From: Bacilli bacterium | GTDB lineage: Bacteria > Bacillota_I > Bacilli_A > RFN20 > CAG-826 | Length of the DNA: 64,000 nucleotides | Assembly (NCBI GenBank): GCA_900767825.1 | Contig: CAAGAN010000032.1 | Coordinates: forward strand, 1 to 64,000 | Reading direction: 5' to 3' | Shown: piece after piece, positions 18,674 through 27,780 of the stretch | Layout of the letters: each line of letters starts with the position of its first letter | Numbering within the stretch: position 1 is the first letter of the stretch | Program-made: the position numbers and the translations under genes | The notes under the pieces: generated by a model | Told to the model about the DNA's origin: nothing | Databases searched by the model: none | Seen by the model: the letters and a program-made list of their open reading frames with translations, nothing else

Positions 18674-19057
18674 TTAATTAAACATCCTTGGATAAAATTT
18701 CTCCCAATGATTTAGCATAACTATTTCCTTATCGCTAAGCTTTGAGTAATTTTCAGAACTACTAAGATATTCTTCCTTATTAATTTTTAAGAAATACTTT
18801 TTTATATCTCCATAATACGGATCCAAATTAGCTAAATAGTCCAAAATAAAGTCATAGCCATAGTCGTTGTAAGTGCCATATTCTTTAAAACGTTTTAGGA
18901 AATCTTCAAACATAGCAGGGTCAGCACTATCATTGCCAGTCAAAAAAGGATCAGCCTCAGAAAGATAAAGACCAAATAATTCATTTTTCTCTTTTTGCCA
19001 CTCTTTATTCAGGGCAAGATACATTAATTTAAATATTTGAATTGGCTGTTTAATCAT
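18674..19057 (-). CDS. Hypothetical protein, 127 aa
   Basis: Family not recognised. The sequence is acidic, rich in aromatic residues (DYGYDFILDYLANLDPYYGD) and has no membrane helix or signal peptide, so it should be a soluble helical protein. GGGAGGG lies 13 nt before the ATG. It follows ATPase no. 2 by 54 nt on the same strand and may be cotranscribed with it; the pairing could be functional but nothing in the sequence says how. Confidence 0.65.
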   Translation of the reverse strand: MIKQPIQIFKLMYLALNKEWQKEKNELFGLYLSEADPFLTGNDSADPAMFEDFLKRFKEYGTYNDYGYDFILDYLANLDPYYGDIKKYFLKINKEEYLSSSENYSKLSDKEIVMLNHWEKFYPRMFN

Positions 19058-19111
19058 ATATTTTTTGCCCTCCCAGGGAATAGTTTTATTGCCTTGTTGC
19101 TAAATAAAACA

Positions 19112-20365
19112 TCAGCAGTCCAGCAAAAATTTTTTAAGAGGCACTACCTCAATTGTTTTGCCATCGATACTTAAAGTCTTTTCTTCTTCGTATGTCACGA
19201 TAATCAATTTTCCATTATCGTTTTTGCTTGAATCAAAATTTAATAAATTGCTAACTTCTCGACTATAGGCATTGCCTTCGTTTATTGAATACGCAACTTG
19301 GATAGCAGTATTTGAATCAGATAAATAAAAATCAATATCAACTTTATTTCCTTTTAAATAATAAAGTGATTCTTTATGGTTCCTATAAAGATGTAGCGCC
19401 ACAATATTTTCAAGTAAAGAACTATTTTTATCATCTAAGAAAAGATTCAGTAGCCCGTTATCCATGAAATAGTATTTTGGATTGCTAGTCCTGTCTAAAA
19501 AAGAAGCATAGTAATTCTCTACTACAAAAAGCAAAAATGCATCTTTGCAATAAAGACAATAATCTATAACTATGTCCTTTGAAATCTTATAACCAATGCC
19601 GGTGATAATATTTTGTATTTTTGTATACGAAAGATCTTGTCCAACTGATTCGGCAATCTTTTTTATCATTAATTTCATGCCATTTTCGTTTCTAACATCA
19701 TTGTGAACAATAATGTCGTTATAAAGGACTTTTTGATAAACGCTAGATATATATTCTCTCTTGTTTTTAAAAATTAGGGATTCAGGAAACCCGCCATTAA
19801 TAAAGAAATCGTCAAGTAAGGAATTTAATCTAGCTATGTCTTTGGAAGAATATGCATCCTTACTAGCGGAGCAAGCTCTTAAAAATTCATTAAACGAGTA
19901 AGGCAATATTTCTCTTGAAATATACCTACCGCCCAATTTTGCTTCCACTTCTTTTGAAAGCATTTTTGCATTGCTACCTGTTATGTCTACTTTGTAACCT
20001 TGATTAGAAATTCTAATAGCAAATTTCTCCCATCCATCTATATTTTGAATTTCATCAAAATAGAAATAATGCTTCTTACTCGATAATTCTTCAGCAACTT
20101 GCAAAACATCATCAAAATCTTCCACATTGAATTGCAATAAACGTTCATCATCAAAATTGATGTATATTATTTGATTCCATTCAACACCTTCTTTAATAAG
20201 ATCTTGAACCCTTTTATATAACAAAGTTGTTTTTCCTGCCCTTCTAAGGCCAACCAAAACATAATTGACATTTTTTTCAAGGAAAACATCCCTATCTACA
20301 ATCACTGCATCTTTTATTACTTGATGTTGGTCGAATATAACTCTTTTTATTATGCTATGGTTCAT
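19112..20365 (-). CDS. Solitary ATPase, AAA_14 plus DUF4143 type (no. 2)
   Basis: 417 aa from ATG at 20365 (AAGAGAG upstream). Walker A YVLVGLRRAGKTTLLY near residue 37, Walker B HYFYFDEIQNIDGWE, sensor DITGSNAKMLS, then ILPYSFNEFL and NGGFPESL, all marks of the AAA_14/DUF4143 family. The C-terminus has DNGLLNLF and YYLKGNKVDIDFYL, like the family's nuclease-like fold. Members are common, solitary and of unknown function. Two GTCGA-type half-palindromes precede it. Confidence 0.85.
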   Translation of the reverse strand: MNHSIIKRVIFDQHQVIKDAVIVDRDVFLEKNVNYVLVGLRRAGKTTLLYKRVQDLIKEGVEWNQIIYINFDDERLLQFNVEDFDDVLQVAEELSSKKHYFYFDEIQNIDGWEKFAIRISNQGYKVDITGSNAKMLSKEVEAKLGGRYISREILPYSFNEFLRACSASKDAYSSKDIARLNSLLDDFFINGGFPESLIFKNKREYISSVYQKVLYNDIIVHNDVRNENGMKLMIKKIAESVGQDLSYTKIQNIITGIGYKISKDIVIDYCLYCKDAFLLFVVENYYASFLDRTSNPKYYFMDNGLLNLFLDDKNSSLLENIVALHLYRNHKESLYYLKGNKVDIDFYLSDSNTAIQVAYSINEGNAYSREVSNLLNFDSSKNDNGKLIIVTYEEEKTLSIDGKTIEVVPLKKFLLDC

Positions 20366-20380
20366 AAGCAATTCTCTCTT

Positions 20381-20429
20381 GTCGAGTATATTCTACAAAA
20401 TATAACACTTTTTGTCGAGTATAGTCGAC
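20381..20429. repeat. Twin operator-like repeat upstream of ATPase no. 2
   Basis: GTCGAGTATATTCTAC (20381-20396) and GTCGAGTATAGTCGAC (20414-20429) begin 33 nt apart, about three helical turns. The second has inverted arms GTCGA/TCGAC. They cover the promoter and leader of the ATPase gene. Confidence 0.65.
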
Positions 20430-20523
20430 AGCAACAACATTAAAACCATTTTCATGTAAGAAATATCTATATTTTGGAATAGAAAAGAACTCCAAATAGA
20501 TACAAATAACAAGAAAAAGAAAA

Positions 20524-20552
20524 TGCCCACTAGATCATAAATCCAATGGGCA
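20524..20552 (-). terminator. Terminator of the sigma/anti-sigma/lipoprotein operon
   Basis: On the minus strand TGCCCATT pairs with AGTGGGCA and is followed by TTTTCTTTTTC. Confidence 0.8.
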
Positions 20553-20563
20553 CTTAACTTAAC

Positions 20564-21445
20564 TTATTTTACTAATGTATAGGTAACGTTATTATTCTCG
20601 TCAACGCTCTTTAGATAGAGGTATGAAGTTTCTTCATCGGTGGCGTCATTTTCGATTTCTAGTCTTAGATATTCTTGGTTCTCTTTGATAAATGAAGTCA
20701 TTTCATATTCAACTCCATTATATTCAAGTTCAATTTCAGTGACGTTATCCTTACCAGTTTCGAACTCATAGGAATATTCCTTGCTAACTTTTCCATTTGT
20801 CACAACTGTATAGGAGTATTTTTCCTCTTTAACAGTTTTCCCATTCTTAACTTCTTCTTCGAATGATTGTTCAGAAGTTATAAATGAATCAACACCAGTT
20901 TGGATAGTAATCTCGTAGCTAGTTTCCTTTTCCCCTTGTTCTTCTTCTATTTCGTCTTTAGAAATGAATGGATATTCGAAGCTATCAGATTTGATGATGC
21001 CTTTTCTAATTTCTTCTTTTTCGGATTCATCTTCTTCAACCTCTTCATTAAAGGTAACGTTATAATAAAGAGTTACTTCTTTATCAGTCCCGTCTACATC
21101 TTTGAAGCCGATGATTTCTTTGTTTTCATATTCTCCTAAATCAGAAGTTTCCTTTTTGCTAGTAAGGCTATTCTTGCCCTGGTTAATGATGAAGTCAGCT
21201 TGTTCAAATATTGGCATGACTTCCGCTAAAGGATCTTGAACTGGGGTTTCTTCAACTTGTGGCATAGCTCTTTTTGCAAAGGAGTTAGTCCCAACTGAGG
21301 AAGCTAGTTTGCTTGCTAGGACGAATTGGGTTTGGGTGATGCTTTCTTCTTTGCTATTAACATTAGAAGAGGAATTTGCTAACGCGCATCCCATGGATGA
21401 GGCTCCGATTAGGAGTAGTAATGGAGAGATAATTAATTTTTTCAT
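20564..21445 (-). CDS. Acidic lipoprotein of the ECF-sigma operon
   Basis: 293 aa. Signal peptide MKKLIISPLLLLIGASSMGC with a lipobox ending at Cys20, so probably anchored outside the membrane. The mature part is beta-rich and very acidic. Residues around NEEVEEDESE and ISKDEIEEEQGEKE align with EKEVEEDESE and IEKEAEMEEGESE in the anti-sigma-like protein encoded just upstream, so the two share a domain. No enzyme motif. It is likely to work in, or be sensed by, the same envelope-stress circuit (inference). Confidence 0.8.
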   Translation of the reverse strand: MKKLIISPLLLLIGASSMGCALANSSSNVNSKEESITQTQFVLASKLASSVGTNSFAKRAMPQVEETPVQDPLAEVMPIFEQADFIINQGKNSLTSKKETSDLGEYENKEIIGFKDVDGTDKEVTLYYNVTFNEEVEEDESEKEEIRKGIIKSDSFEYPFISKDEIEEEQGEKETSYEITIQTGVDSFITSEQSFEEEVKNGKTVKEEKYSYTVVTNGKVSKEYSYEFETGKDNVTEIELEYNGVEYEMTSFIKENQEYLRLEIENDATDEETSYLYLKSVDENNNVTYTLVK

Positions 21446-21504
21446 AGGTTTTTACCTGCCTTCACTAATTAATACAAACTAGAAACCTATTTTCTTGAAA
21501 AAAT

Positions 21505-22518
21505 TTATAAAATCTTTTTTGCAGAATAGTTTTTATCCATATAAGAGAAGACATTGCTAGATGTATCGAAACGTACATTTTCCCAATCTTCTTCTCCTTT
21601 ATAATTGATAGTAAGGATATTATCCAAGACATTCCCGAATCCATATTCATAACCTTTTTCAATTCCTTTATGAATATTTACTTCAAAACTTTTCTCATAA
21701 CCTTCTAATTCGTATTCGATCTTATTTAATAATCTATTGTCTTTATATTCACTTAAGCAATAGCTAAGTTCACTTTCCCCTTCTTCCATCTCGGCTTCCT
21801 TTTCTATAAGGATATAAGAACTTGGGGAACTAAATAATTTGATAGAAGTCTCTATTTCAGATTCATCTTCTTCTACTTCTTTTTCAGTAGTTATTTCAAT
21901 TTCATAAGAATTATCCCCATCAAGCAACAATCCTTTAGTCTTTTCTTTATCATCTTTATTTAAAGTAGATGCAAAATAACATTTATATTGGCTAGAGATA
22001 AGGATGCAGTAAGGATATTCTTCTTTATCGCTTTTGATTGGTTCATAGAAGGAAGAAGAATTACCATATTCCTCCATCCCCTTAATTAAATCATAATAAG
22101 AATAGAAATAATTGGACATGTCATAAAATTCATCATAGGAAGTTATTTCTTCTTTGCTGAATCTTCTTTTCAATGACATGGGTGAGCTATTTTCTTGATT
22201 AACGAAATTTACCCCACCAAATAATTCATAACAGACTTTATTCATTACTGCATCATTTTCAGGGATTAATGGATTAACTTCACTTTGTGGTTTACTCCCT
22301 AATATAATTCCAACTATAACTGAAGCAGTCACTAAAGAGGCTAATCCAAATGAACCTCCATAGAAAAACCCCTTCTTTTTATACCATGGGGTCGCTATTT
22401 CTTCTTTTGGGGTTACTTGTTTATAAGAAGAAAGAATGGATTCAGAAGTAGTTTTGATATCCAAAGTGCTTACTTCTTCTTTTAAAGTCGATTGTAGTTT
22501 TTCCTTAAAATCTTTCAT
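21505..22518 (-). CDS. Putative anti-sigma factor with extracytoplasmic sensor domain
   Basis: 337 aa. About 50 N-terminal cytoplasmic residues, a basic WYKKKG stop, one membrane helix at about 53-73 (GGSFGLASLVTASVIVGIIL), then an outside domain of about 260 residues. It overlaps the ECF sigma gene by 14 nt, the usual arrangement for a sigma and its anti-sigma. No zinc-binding ZAS motif is seen in the short cytoplasmic part. The outside domain is related to the next lipoprotein. Confidence 0.75.
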   Translation of the reverse strand: MKDFKEKLQSTLKEEVSTLDIKTTSESILSSYKQVTPKEEIATPWYKKKGFFYGGSFGLASLVTASVIVGIILGSKPQSEVNPLIPENDAVMNKVCYELFGGVNFVNQENSSPMSLKRRFSKEEITSYDEFYDMSNYFYSYYDLIKGMEEYGNSSSFYEPIKSDKEEYPYCILISSQYKCYFASTLNKDDKEKTKGLLLDGDNSYEIEITTEKEVEEDESEIETSIKLFSSPSSYILIEKEAEMEEGESELSYCLSEYKDNRLLNKIEYELEGYEKSFEVNIHKGIEKGYEYGFGNVLDNILTINYKGEEDWENVRFDTSSNVFSYMDKNYSAKKIL

Positions 22519-23035
22519 CTTGTAGTTCCCTCCGTAATGTTTTTATGGCCTTCGCATATTTGAAGCTTATCGTTCCTAATGGCTTTTTCATGACTTTAGC
22601 AATTTCTCTTTGCTTTAAATCATCAACCATGGCTAGAAGAATTATCTCGAATTCATCGCTAGGCAATATCTTTCTAGCCTTATCAAATACCCCTAACCCT
22701 AGATCATAATCATCATTGCTACTTAACCGAGTATCTTCATCTTCGAGTTCCACTTCCCTTTCTCTTTTTTTAATTAGATTAAGGGACAAGTTTCTAGAGA
22801 TTGTAGCTAGGTAAGCCATGATGCTTTTATTTGGATTTATATCATCTAGAGTTTCTAGGAATTTGATATAGGTTTCATTTACAATGTCTTCTGCTTCTTC
22901 TTTTGAATTCAAAATTACATAAGCAGAAAGGAAGACATTACGCTTAGTAGATTCGAAGAACCTTGGGAAATAATCCATGTCCCCCTTCTTTAAATTAACA
23001 ATACAATTAGTTAGCTCACTTTTTTCCATGATCAT
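22505..23035 (-). CDS. ECF-type RNA polymerase sigma factor
   Basis: About 176 aa. Region 2: YFPRFFESTKRNVFLSAYVI and EEAEDIVNETYIKFLETL with AYLATISRNLSLNLIKKR; region 4: LPSDEFEIILLAMVDDLKQ, REIAKVMKKPLGTISFKYAK. The start is uncertain: ATG at 23035, ATG at 23029 or TTG at 23047; no strong ribosome site. It directs RNA polymerase to a small regulon, held by the anti-sigma encoded next. Confidence 0.9.
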   Translation of the reverse strand: MIMEKSELTNCIVNLKKGDMDYFPRFFESTKRNVFLSAYVILNSKEEAEDIVNETYIKFLETLDDINPNKSIMAYLATISRNLSLNLIKKREREVELEDEDTRLSSNDDYDLGLGVFDKARKILPSDEFEIILLAMVDDLKQREIAKVMKKPLGTISFKYAKAIKTLRRELQDERF

Positions 23036-23122
23036 TAATATATACAACTTCAGAAGAGATTTTCTTTAAAATTAGTAAATTCGACAAAAAAAGTATATAT
23101 GTCCAGGCCTCCTTGTTAGTAA

Positions 23123-23141
23123 ATCCGATTTCGGATATAAT
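23123..23141 (+). promoter_or_regulatory. MarR-gene promoter with overlapping palindrome
   Basis: TTGTTA at 23114 and TATAAT at 23136-23141 are 16 nt apart. The perfect palindrome ATCCGATTTCGGAT (23123-23136) fills the spacer up to the -10 box, the place expected for a MarR autorepressor site. Confidence 0.7.
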
Positions 23142-23163
23142 ACCTAATTGAAGGAGGACACCT

Positions 23164-23610
23164 ATGAATTTAATTGAAACAATCAACCAAATAGTCAATG
23201 AAAGAGATTCAATATTTGACCATATAGCTTTATGTTCTGGCGTGTCCGAACTTGCCTATATGATTCTCTATATTATCGAAACGGAAAAGGATAGGAACTG
23301 GATTCAATCCGATTTGGCGGATTCTTTCTTCTTTTCCAGGAAGTCAGTAAATTCAGCCGTTTCAAAACTAAGCGATGAAGGCCTGATTTATCTAGATTCA
23401 TCTACCTATAACGGGAATAAGAAAGTACTTAAGCTAACCGATAAAGGCAAAGAATTCTGTGCTAAATGGATTGTCCCTGTTATCAAAGCTAGCGATGAAT
23501 CTTTCTTAGCCCTAAGCGAAGAAGAATTACGTCTAATGATTGAATTAGAAAGAAAGCAACTAGATGCTTTCAAAAAGAAAATAAAAGAAACGAATTTGAT
23601 TTCGAGGTGA
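23164..23610 (+). CDS. MarR-family transcriptional regulator
   Basis: 148 aa with a winged helix at about residues 40-105 (IQSDLADSFFFSRKSVNSAVSKLSDEGLI, then the wing GNKKVLKLTDKGKEF). GAAGGAGGA precedes the ATG. It is followed at once by a MATE efflux gene, so it most likely represses its own operon through the palindrome at the -10 box and responds to a compound exported by the MATE protein (inference from the common MarR-pump layout). Confidence 0.9.
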   Translation: MNLIETINQIVNERDSIFDHIALCSGVSELAYMILYIIETEKDRNWIQSDLADSFFFSRKSVNSAVSKLSDEGLIYLDSSTYNGNKKVLKLTDKGKEFCAKWIVPVIKASDESFLALSEEELRLMIELERKQLDAFKKKIKETNLISR

Positions 23611-23615
23611 TCGAT

Positions 23616-24974
23616 ATGGAAAAAATACGTATATCTGACCACTTCAGTTTTGGTAAAATTTTAAAATACACCCTAGCACCAGTCTGCATGATGATTTTCT
23701 CTTCGATCTACACGATTGTCGATGGTTTCTTTGTTGCAAATTTTGCATCAAAAGAAGCCTTCACTGCAGTTAATTTGATATTCCCCGTCATCATGATTGT
23801 CGCTGGAGTTGGCTTTATGTTTGGAACGGGTGGAAGTGCTTTTGTCGCAGCTTTATTTGGAAAAAAAGAAGATGAAAAAGCCAGGCAAGCATTCTCGATG
23901 GTTATTTATTGCTCGATTATATTAGGGGCAATATTATCCATTATTTTCTTCTTTTTGGTTGAGCCCATTGTTCATGCCTCCGCTTCTGTTAATCCGGATA
24001 CATCAGCCAAAACAATAGAAAATGCAATTCTATATGGAAAGATAATGATTGCAGGAGAAGTTTTCTTTGTTCTTCAAAACACTTTCCAACCTTTCTTCTC
24101 CGTTGCTGAAAAGCCTGGCTTAGGATTTGTCTTTACTCTTGCGGCCGGTCTAAGCAATATGTTACTAGACTATGTTTTAATTGGAGTACTTCATCTTGGG
24201 GTAGCAGGTGCTGCTATTGCTTCTCTTATCGGAATGATGGTTGGGTCAGTTGGCCCATTACTATATTTTAGTTTCAACAAAAAGAACCGTATTTATTTAG
24301 GCAAACCTGAATGGAATTTTATCGATTTAGGAAAAATAATGATTAATGGGTCAAGCGAATTTGTCTCTTGCATATCTAGTTCAATAGTTACGATGGCCTT
24401 TAATATCCAGTTATTAAAATATGTAGGTGAAAATGGGGTATCCGCGTATGGAATAATTATGTATGTCTCCTATGTATTTGCTGCTATATTTATCGGTTAT
24501 TCAATAGGGATTAGCCCAGTAATTTCTTATAACTACGGTGCTAAAAACAAGAAAGAATTGACTTCCTTATTCAAGAAGAGCTTGATTTTAATTGCTATAG
24601 CTGCCTTATGTATGTGGGGTTTAGCAGAAGCCTCATCCGTACCATTCTCAAAAATGTTTTCTAGCGGCTCAGCCGAATTAGAAGCCTTATCAGAAAAAGC
24701 CATGAGAATCTATTCTTTCTCCTATTTAATCATGGGCTTTACAATGTTTGGTTCATCTTTCTTTACGGCTTTAAATAACGGATTGATATCTGCAGTTATT
24801 TCTATAGCACGTACAGTCGGATTCCAATTATTATTTGTTATTGTCTTACCCTTATTAATGGGTGTAGATGGAATTTGGTGGTCAATAGTCTTTGCAGAAA
24901 TATGTTCAAATTTAATGACCACAATATTCTTATTGACTAACGCTAAAAAATACGGTTATTACACGAATAAATAA
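23616..24974 (+). CDS. MATE-family multidrug efflux protein
   Basis: 452 aa from ATG at 23616; GAGG lies 8 nt upstream at the end of the marR gene, and an earlier GTG overlaps it. About twelve membrane helices in two related halves, with MATE features such as IYTIVDGFFVANF near the N-terminus, GTGGSAFVAALFGKK, and NYGAKNKKEL after helix 8. Exports drugs or metabolites using an ion gradient. Its stop is 18 nt from the end of the convergent YitT gene. Confidence 0.93.
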   Translation: MEKIRISDHFSFGKILKYTLAPVCMMIFSSIYTIVDGFFVANFASKEAFTAVNLIFPVIMIVAGVGFMFGTGGSAFVAALFGKKEDEKARQAFSMVIYCSIILGAILSIIFFFLVEPIVHASASVNPDTSAKTIENAILYGKIMIAGEVFFVLQNTFQPFFSVAEKPGLGFVFTLAAGLSNMLLDYVLIGVLHLGVAGAAIASLIGMMVGSVGPLLYFSFNKKNRIYLGKPEWNFIDLGKIMINGSSEFVSCISSSIVTMAFNIQLLKYVGENGVSAYGIIMYVSYVFAAIFIGYSIGISPVISYNYGAKNKKELTSLFKKSLILIAIAALCMWGLAEASSVPFSKMFSSGSAELEALSEKAMRIYSFSYLIMGFTMFGSSFFTALNNGLISAVISIARTVGFQLLFVIVLPLLMGVDGIWWSIVFAEICSNLMTTIFLLTNAKKYGYYTNK

Positions 24975-24992
24975 ATACACGGGTCGCTTATT
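24974..24992 (-). repeat. Dispersed intergenic word, copy 2
   Basis: The minus strand reads AATAAGCGACCCGTGTATT. The word fills the whole gap between the convergent MATE and YitT stop codons. Confidence 0.6.
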
Positions 24993-26030
24993 TTATTTAA
25001 TTGGCTTGATAAAGAAACGTCCGTAAACTTGCTTTAATTCAGTGACGCTAACAAAAGCAGTAGGATCTGCTTCCTGGATAATTTTGACAGTAGATTTGAT
25101 TTCATAAGAAGAAACGACCATCTCAATGATTGTTTTATCTTGCTTGGAGAAAGCTCCAGAGCCATGAATAAGAGTAGCCCCATGTGGGATATTGGCCAAT
25201 AAGACACTAGCCAAATCAGGGTTAGCAGTAACAACGCTAATCCTGACTTTCTTGTTACGCAAATTAATCGTATCGACAACAAACATGACAACGAGCATGT
25301 AAAGCACAGAGAACAATACGCACCCAATCATCTTGAAGGCATCGGGATTGGACCAACCGATTTTAGTAACGGTAAGAAGAGTGAATACAGTTATCGTGCA
25401 GCAATTGATTAATGTTGAATATTTTCCAACAAGAGTCGATTTTTTAATTGAAATATAGTAAGCAACCGTATCAATTCCACCGCTACTAGCATCAATTTTA
25501 AAAGTCAAAGCAGTTGAAAGCCCAACAAAGATACCACCAAATACCGCTCTAGATAAAAGTCCACCATTAGCGTCGGCAAATTTAGCAACCGTATCAATCA
25601 AGCCTCCATCAGGAGTGTTGCCTAATAAATTGGTAAATAACGAAACTTCTGCAACGTTGATCAAAGTAATGATGGCAAACCTTTTCCCGATGCCGAAGAA
25701 AGCAAGAAGGAAGATAGGCACGTTTACTGCAAAATATAAAATACCATACATAAGATCTTCGAAATTTTGACCATCAGGGAAGCCTGGAATAAGCCTTAAA
25801 GCTGCGATAATAGTTTGAGATATACCACTAGCACCGCCGGATACTAATTTTAGTTCGTGGGCAGCCGATAAATAATTAGGAACAAGGAAGCATTTATAGC
25901 CAATTGCAAAAGATAATGCCGAAAGAGTCGACACTATAATTGCCCAAGTCCAATTTAATCCTTCTTTTAATACCTTGTGGTCATAAAGGTAATCATTGAT
26001 TTTAGACCTAACAGTTTTTTTCTTTACCAT
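24993..26030 (-). CDS. YitT-family membrane protein
   Basis: 345 aa. Five to six membrane helices in residues 25-260, including SGGASGISQTI and KIDASSGGIDTVAYYIS, the repeated motif of the YitT (DUF161) family, and a soluble C-terminal domain (VVTANPDLASVLLANIPHGATLI...FSKQDKTIIEMVVSSYE) typical of DUF2179. Role unknown in the family. No clear ribosome site; a TATACT box lies about 17 nt before the ATG. Confidence 0.9.
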   Translation of the reverse strand: MVKKKTVRSKINDYLYDHKVLKEGLNWTWAIIVSTLSALSFAIGYKCFLVPNYLSAAHELKLVSGGASGISQTIIAALRLIPGFPDGQNFEDLMYGILYFAVNVPIFLLAFFGIGKRFAIITLINVAEVSLFTNLLGNTPDGGLIDTVAKFADANGGLLSRAVFGGIFVGLSTALTFKIDASSGGIDTVAYYISIKKSTLVGKYSTLINCCTITVFTLLTVTKIGWSNPDAFKMIGCVLFSVLYMLVVMFVVDTINLRNKKVRISVVTANPDLASVLLANIPHGATLIHGSGAFSKQDKTIIEMVVSSYEIKSTVKIIQEADPTAFVSVTELKQVYGRFFIKPIK

Positions 26031-26158
26031 AATTTAACAATCAAAAGTATAGCCAAAGTAGATGTTAAAAAGAAGTCAATTCAGTTAAATTTAGCAAATA
26101 AGTAAAAAAGAGTAGAATTAGATTATTGATAGCAACGGCTCTTAATGTTATTATTTAC

Positions 26159-26189
26159 GGGCTGTTTAGATATAAACAGGTCCTTTTTT
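26159..26189 (+). promoter_or_regulatory. 5' hairpin with T-run just before the thioredoxin-like gene
   Basis: GGGCTGTTT pairs with AAACAG plus TCC around AGATAT, followed by TTTTTT and then the GGAGG ribosome site. A TTGATA ... TTATTA promoter would start RNA at about the first G, so this is either a stabilising 5' stem or an attenuator. Confidence 0.5.
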
Positions 26190-26200
26190 GGAGGCATTAC

Positions 26201-27109
26201 ATGAATATTTTAAAGGCTATAGGCGGTTTATTTGTAAAACTATGGCGTTGGATAAAAGAGACCGCTTGGGTTCAACCATTACTTATTGTCGGCGCTATTT
26301 TTGCCGTCATCTTCTCAATTCCAAAGATTACCGAATGGGTTCAATCAATGGATGCCGGTTCTGTTTCTGCCTACTACACTCAATTCAAATTAACTCTCGA
26401 AGGTCAAACTTCAACCGATGAACATACCACTCAAGCTGATGAAATAACTGGTTTCATCAATGAATGGTCTAACTTCGATCATAAATACACTTCTTATGCT
26501 GACTATAAGGCTAGCTTAGATAAAGATGCCAAAGACATGATCGAAAAATATGGCGAAAAGTTCTATCTAGTCTATGTTGGAAAAGATTGCACCAACTGCG
26601 AAACAATCCAACCAGGATTTGAAGCCCTCCAAGAAAATTGGGGCAGCAGCTATGTTGCTGATGATTCTAGAAGCTTCAAGATGTACACCATCTTCTCCGA
26701 TGAAGAATCCACTAACGATGATGACTTCGATACTGATGATAACAAGAAAGCCTTTGTCCGTTATCTAGACAAATGGAATGATGAAGGTTTCTTCACCAAT
26801 GGAGGAGGACGCTTAGAAGAAGCTCCATATCACAAAGCTGCTTCCGTTTCCGATTCTGATTATGAACACTTCATCGATGCTGATCATTCTTCCTTCTCAG
26901 TACCAACCATCTTATTAGTTGATTTCTCCGAAGAAGCATTCAACTTACAACAATCAAGAGTTGGCTTAAGCGAAGTTATGTTCGGAGTCAGCGGTTCTGA
27001 TAAAGTTGCCAAGGCTGACTTATTGATGGAAATGTGGAATCACACCACCAAAACCGATAACACCAATCCATTCTCTGATGTCTATAAACAATCCGTAAAA
27101 GAAAAATAA
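26201..27109 (+). CDS. Membrane-anchored thioredoxin-like protein
   Basis: 302 aa from ATG at 26201 (GGAGG 8 nt upstream). A short cytoplasmic head, one membrane helix at about 20-42, then an outside domain. YLVYVGKDCTNCETIQPGF (about 125-143) has the C-x-x-C of a thioredoxin fold. Further acidic repeats (DEESTNDDDFDTDDN) follow. Probably a thiol oxidoreductase or disulfide handler at the outer face. Codons end in C more than in neighbours (many TTC, AAC, ACC, TAC), which suggests strong expression. Confidence 0.8.
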   Translation: MNILKAIGGLFVKLWRWIKETAWVQPLLIVGAIFAVIFSIPKITEWVQSMDAGSVSAYYTQFKLTLEGQTSTDEHTTQADEITGFINEWSNFDHKYTSYADYKASLDKDAKDMIEKYGEKFYLVYVGKDCTNCETIQPGFEALQENWGSSYVADDSRSFKMYTIFSDEESTNDDDFDTDDNKKAFVRYLDKWNDEGFFTNGGGRLEEAPYHKAASVSDSDYEHFIDADHSSFSVPTILLVDFSEEAFNLQQSRVGLSEVMFGVSGSDKVAKADLLMEMWNHTTKTDNTNPFSDVYKQSVKEK

Positions 27110-27122
27110 AAATAAAATTTAA

Positions 27123-27156
27123 AACCTGCCGCTACTTCAAACGGCAGGTTTTCTTT
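27123..27156 (+). terminator. Terminator of the thioredoxin-like gene
   Basis: Nine-bp stem AACCTGCCG/CGGCAGGTT with a 10-nt loop, then TTTTCTTT. Confidence 0.9.
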
Positions 27157-27219
27157 ATATCTATATAATATATAGAGGTAGCGGTCAGATAAGAATCCCA
27201 CCACTTACCAATCCCTTAG

Positions 27220-27780
27220 TCATTCTACAAGGACAAAGTCATAAATCATTTTTCCTGGAGAATCACATGTTTCGCAAATGCTACCATTTTCATCTACGCC
27301 CGGCAAAATCCCAGGTGTTACAAAGCACATACCGCTGTATGTTTCTGAAAAATATTTCCATTCGCATAAACTAAAGAAATTAGGTACATCCACATCCCCT
27401 TCCATTAGGTTTGGTTTAAAATAAACTATGTCCCAAATGGCATCATACAATATGTTTTGGTCAAATTTTATTGAATATGTTTGGTGAGACATATATTCAG
27501 TTCCATCTAGACTCCACTTAACCAAACAGTCCACTTTATTAACAAACTCAATCGTAAACGATGGATAATTTATTCCGTTTACAACTCTTTGCAATGTATA
27601 TGTCGATGGCAATTTGAGTTCGGCTTTTGAAGATGTCGAAATTGAGGTTGTGGTCGTGGCTGTAGAAATACTTGGTTCAGTTGAATCTATGTCACTGTTA
27701 GTAGATTCGCTAGTCGAAACTGGTTTATTGCCACATGACAAAAGCAAAAGCGGCACTAATGCAGTTATGAGTTTTTTCGT
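27220..27780 (-). CDS. Small lipoprotein with apparent ACG start codon
   Basis: 186 aa if read from ACG at 27780. An ideal AAAGGAGGTG lies 5 nt before ACG AAA AAA CTC, and the frame then reads KKLITALVPLLLLSCGNKPVS, a complete lipoprotein signal with lipobox LLSC. The first conventional start in frame is GTG at 27756, which would drop the basic head and lacks a ribosome site. The mature part starts with a Ser/Thr-rich linker and has no known domain. Either translation starts at ACG, or the ATG has mutated and the gene is weakened. Confidence 0.65.
   Translation of the reverse strand, partial: TKKLITALVPLLLLSCGNKPVSTSESTNSDIDSTEPSISTATTTTSISTSSKAELKLPSTYTLQRVVNGINYPSFTIEFVNKVDCLVKWSLDGTEYMSHQTYSIKFDQNILYDAIWDIVYFKPNLMEGDVDVPNFFSLCEWKYFSETYSGMCFVTPGILPGVDENGSICETCDSPGKMIYDFVLVE

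Noticed and set aside
23607..23615. GTG at 23607 as the MATE start
   Set aside because: The ATG at 23616 has a well-spaced GAGG upstream; the GTG overlaps that ribosome site.
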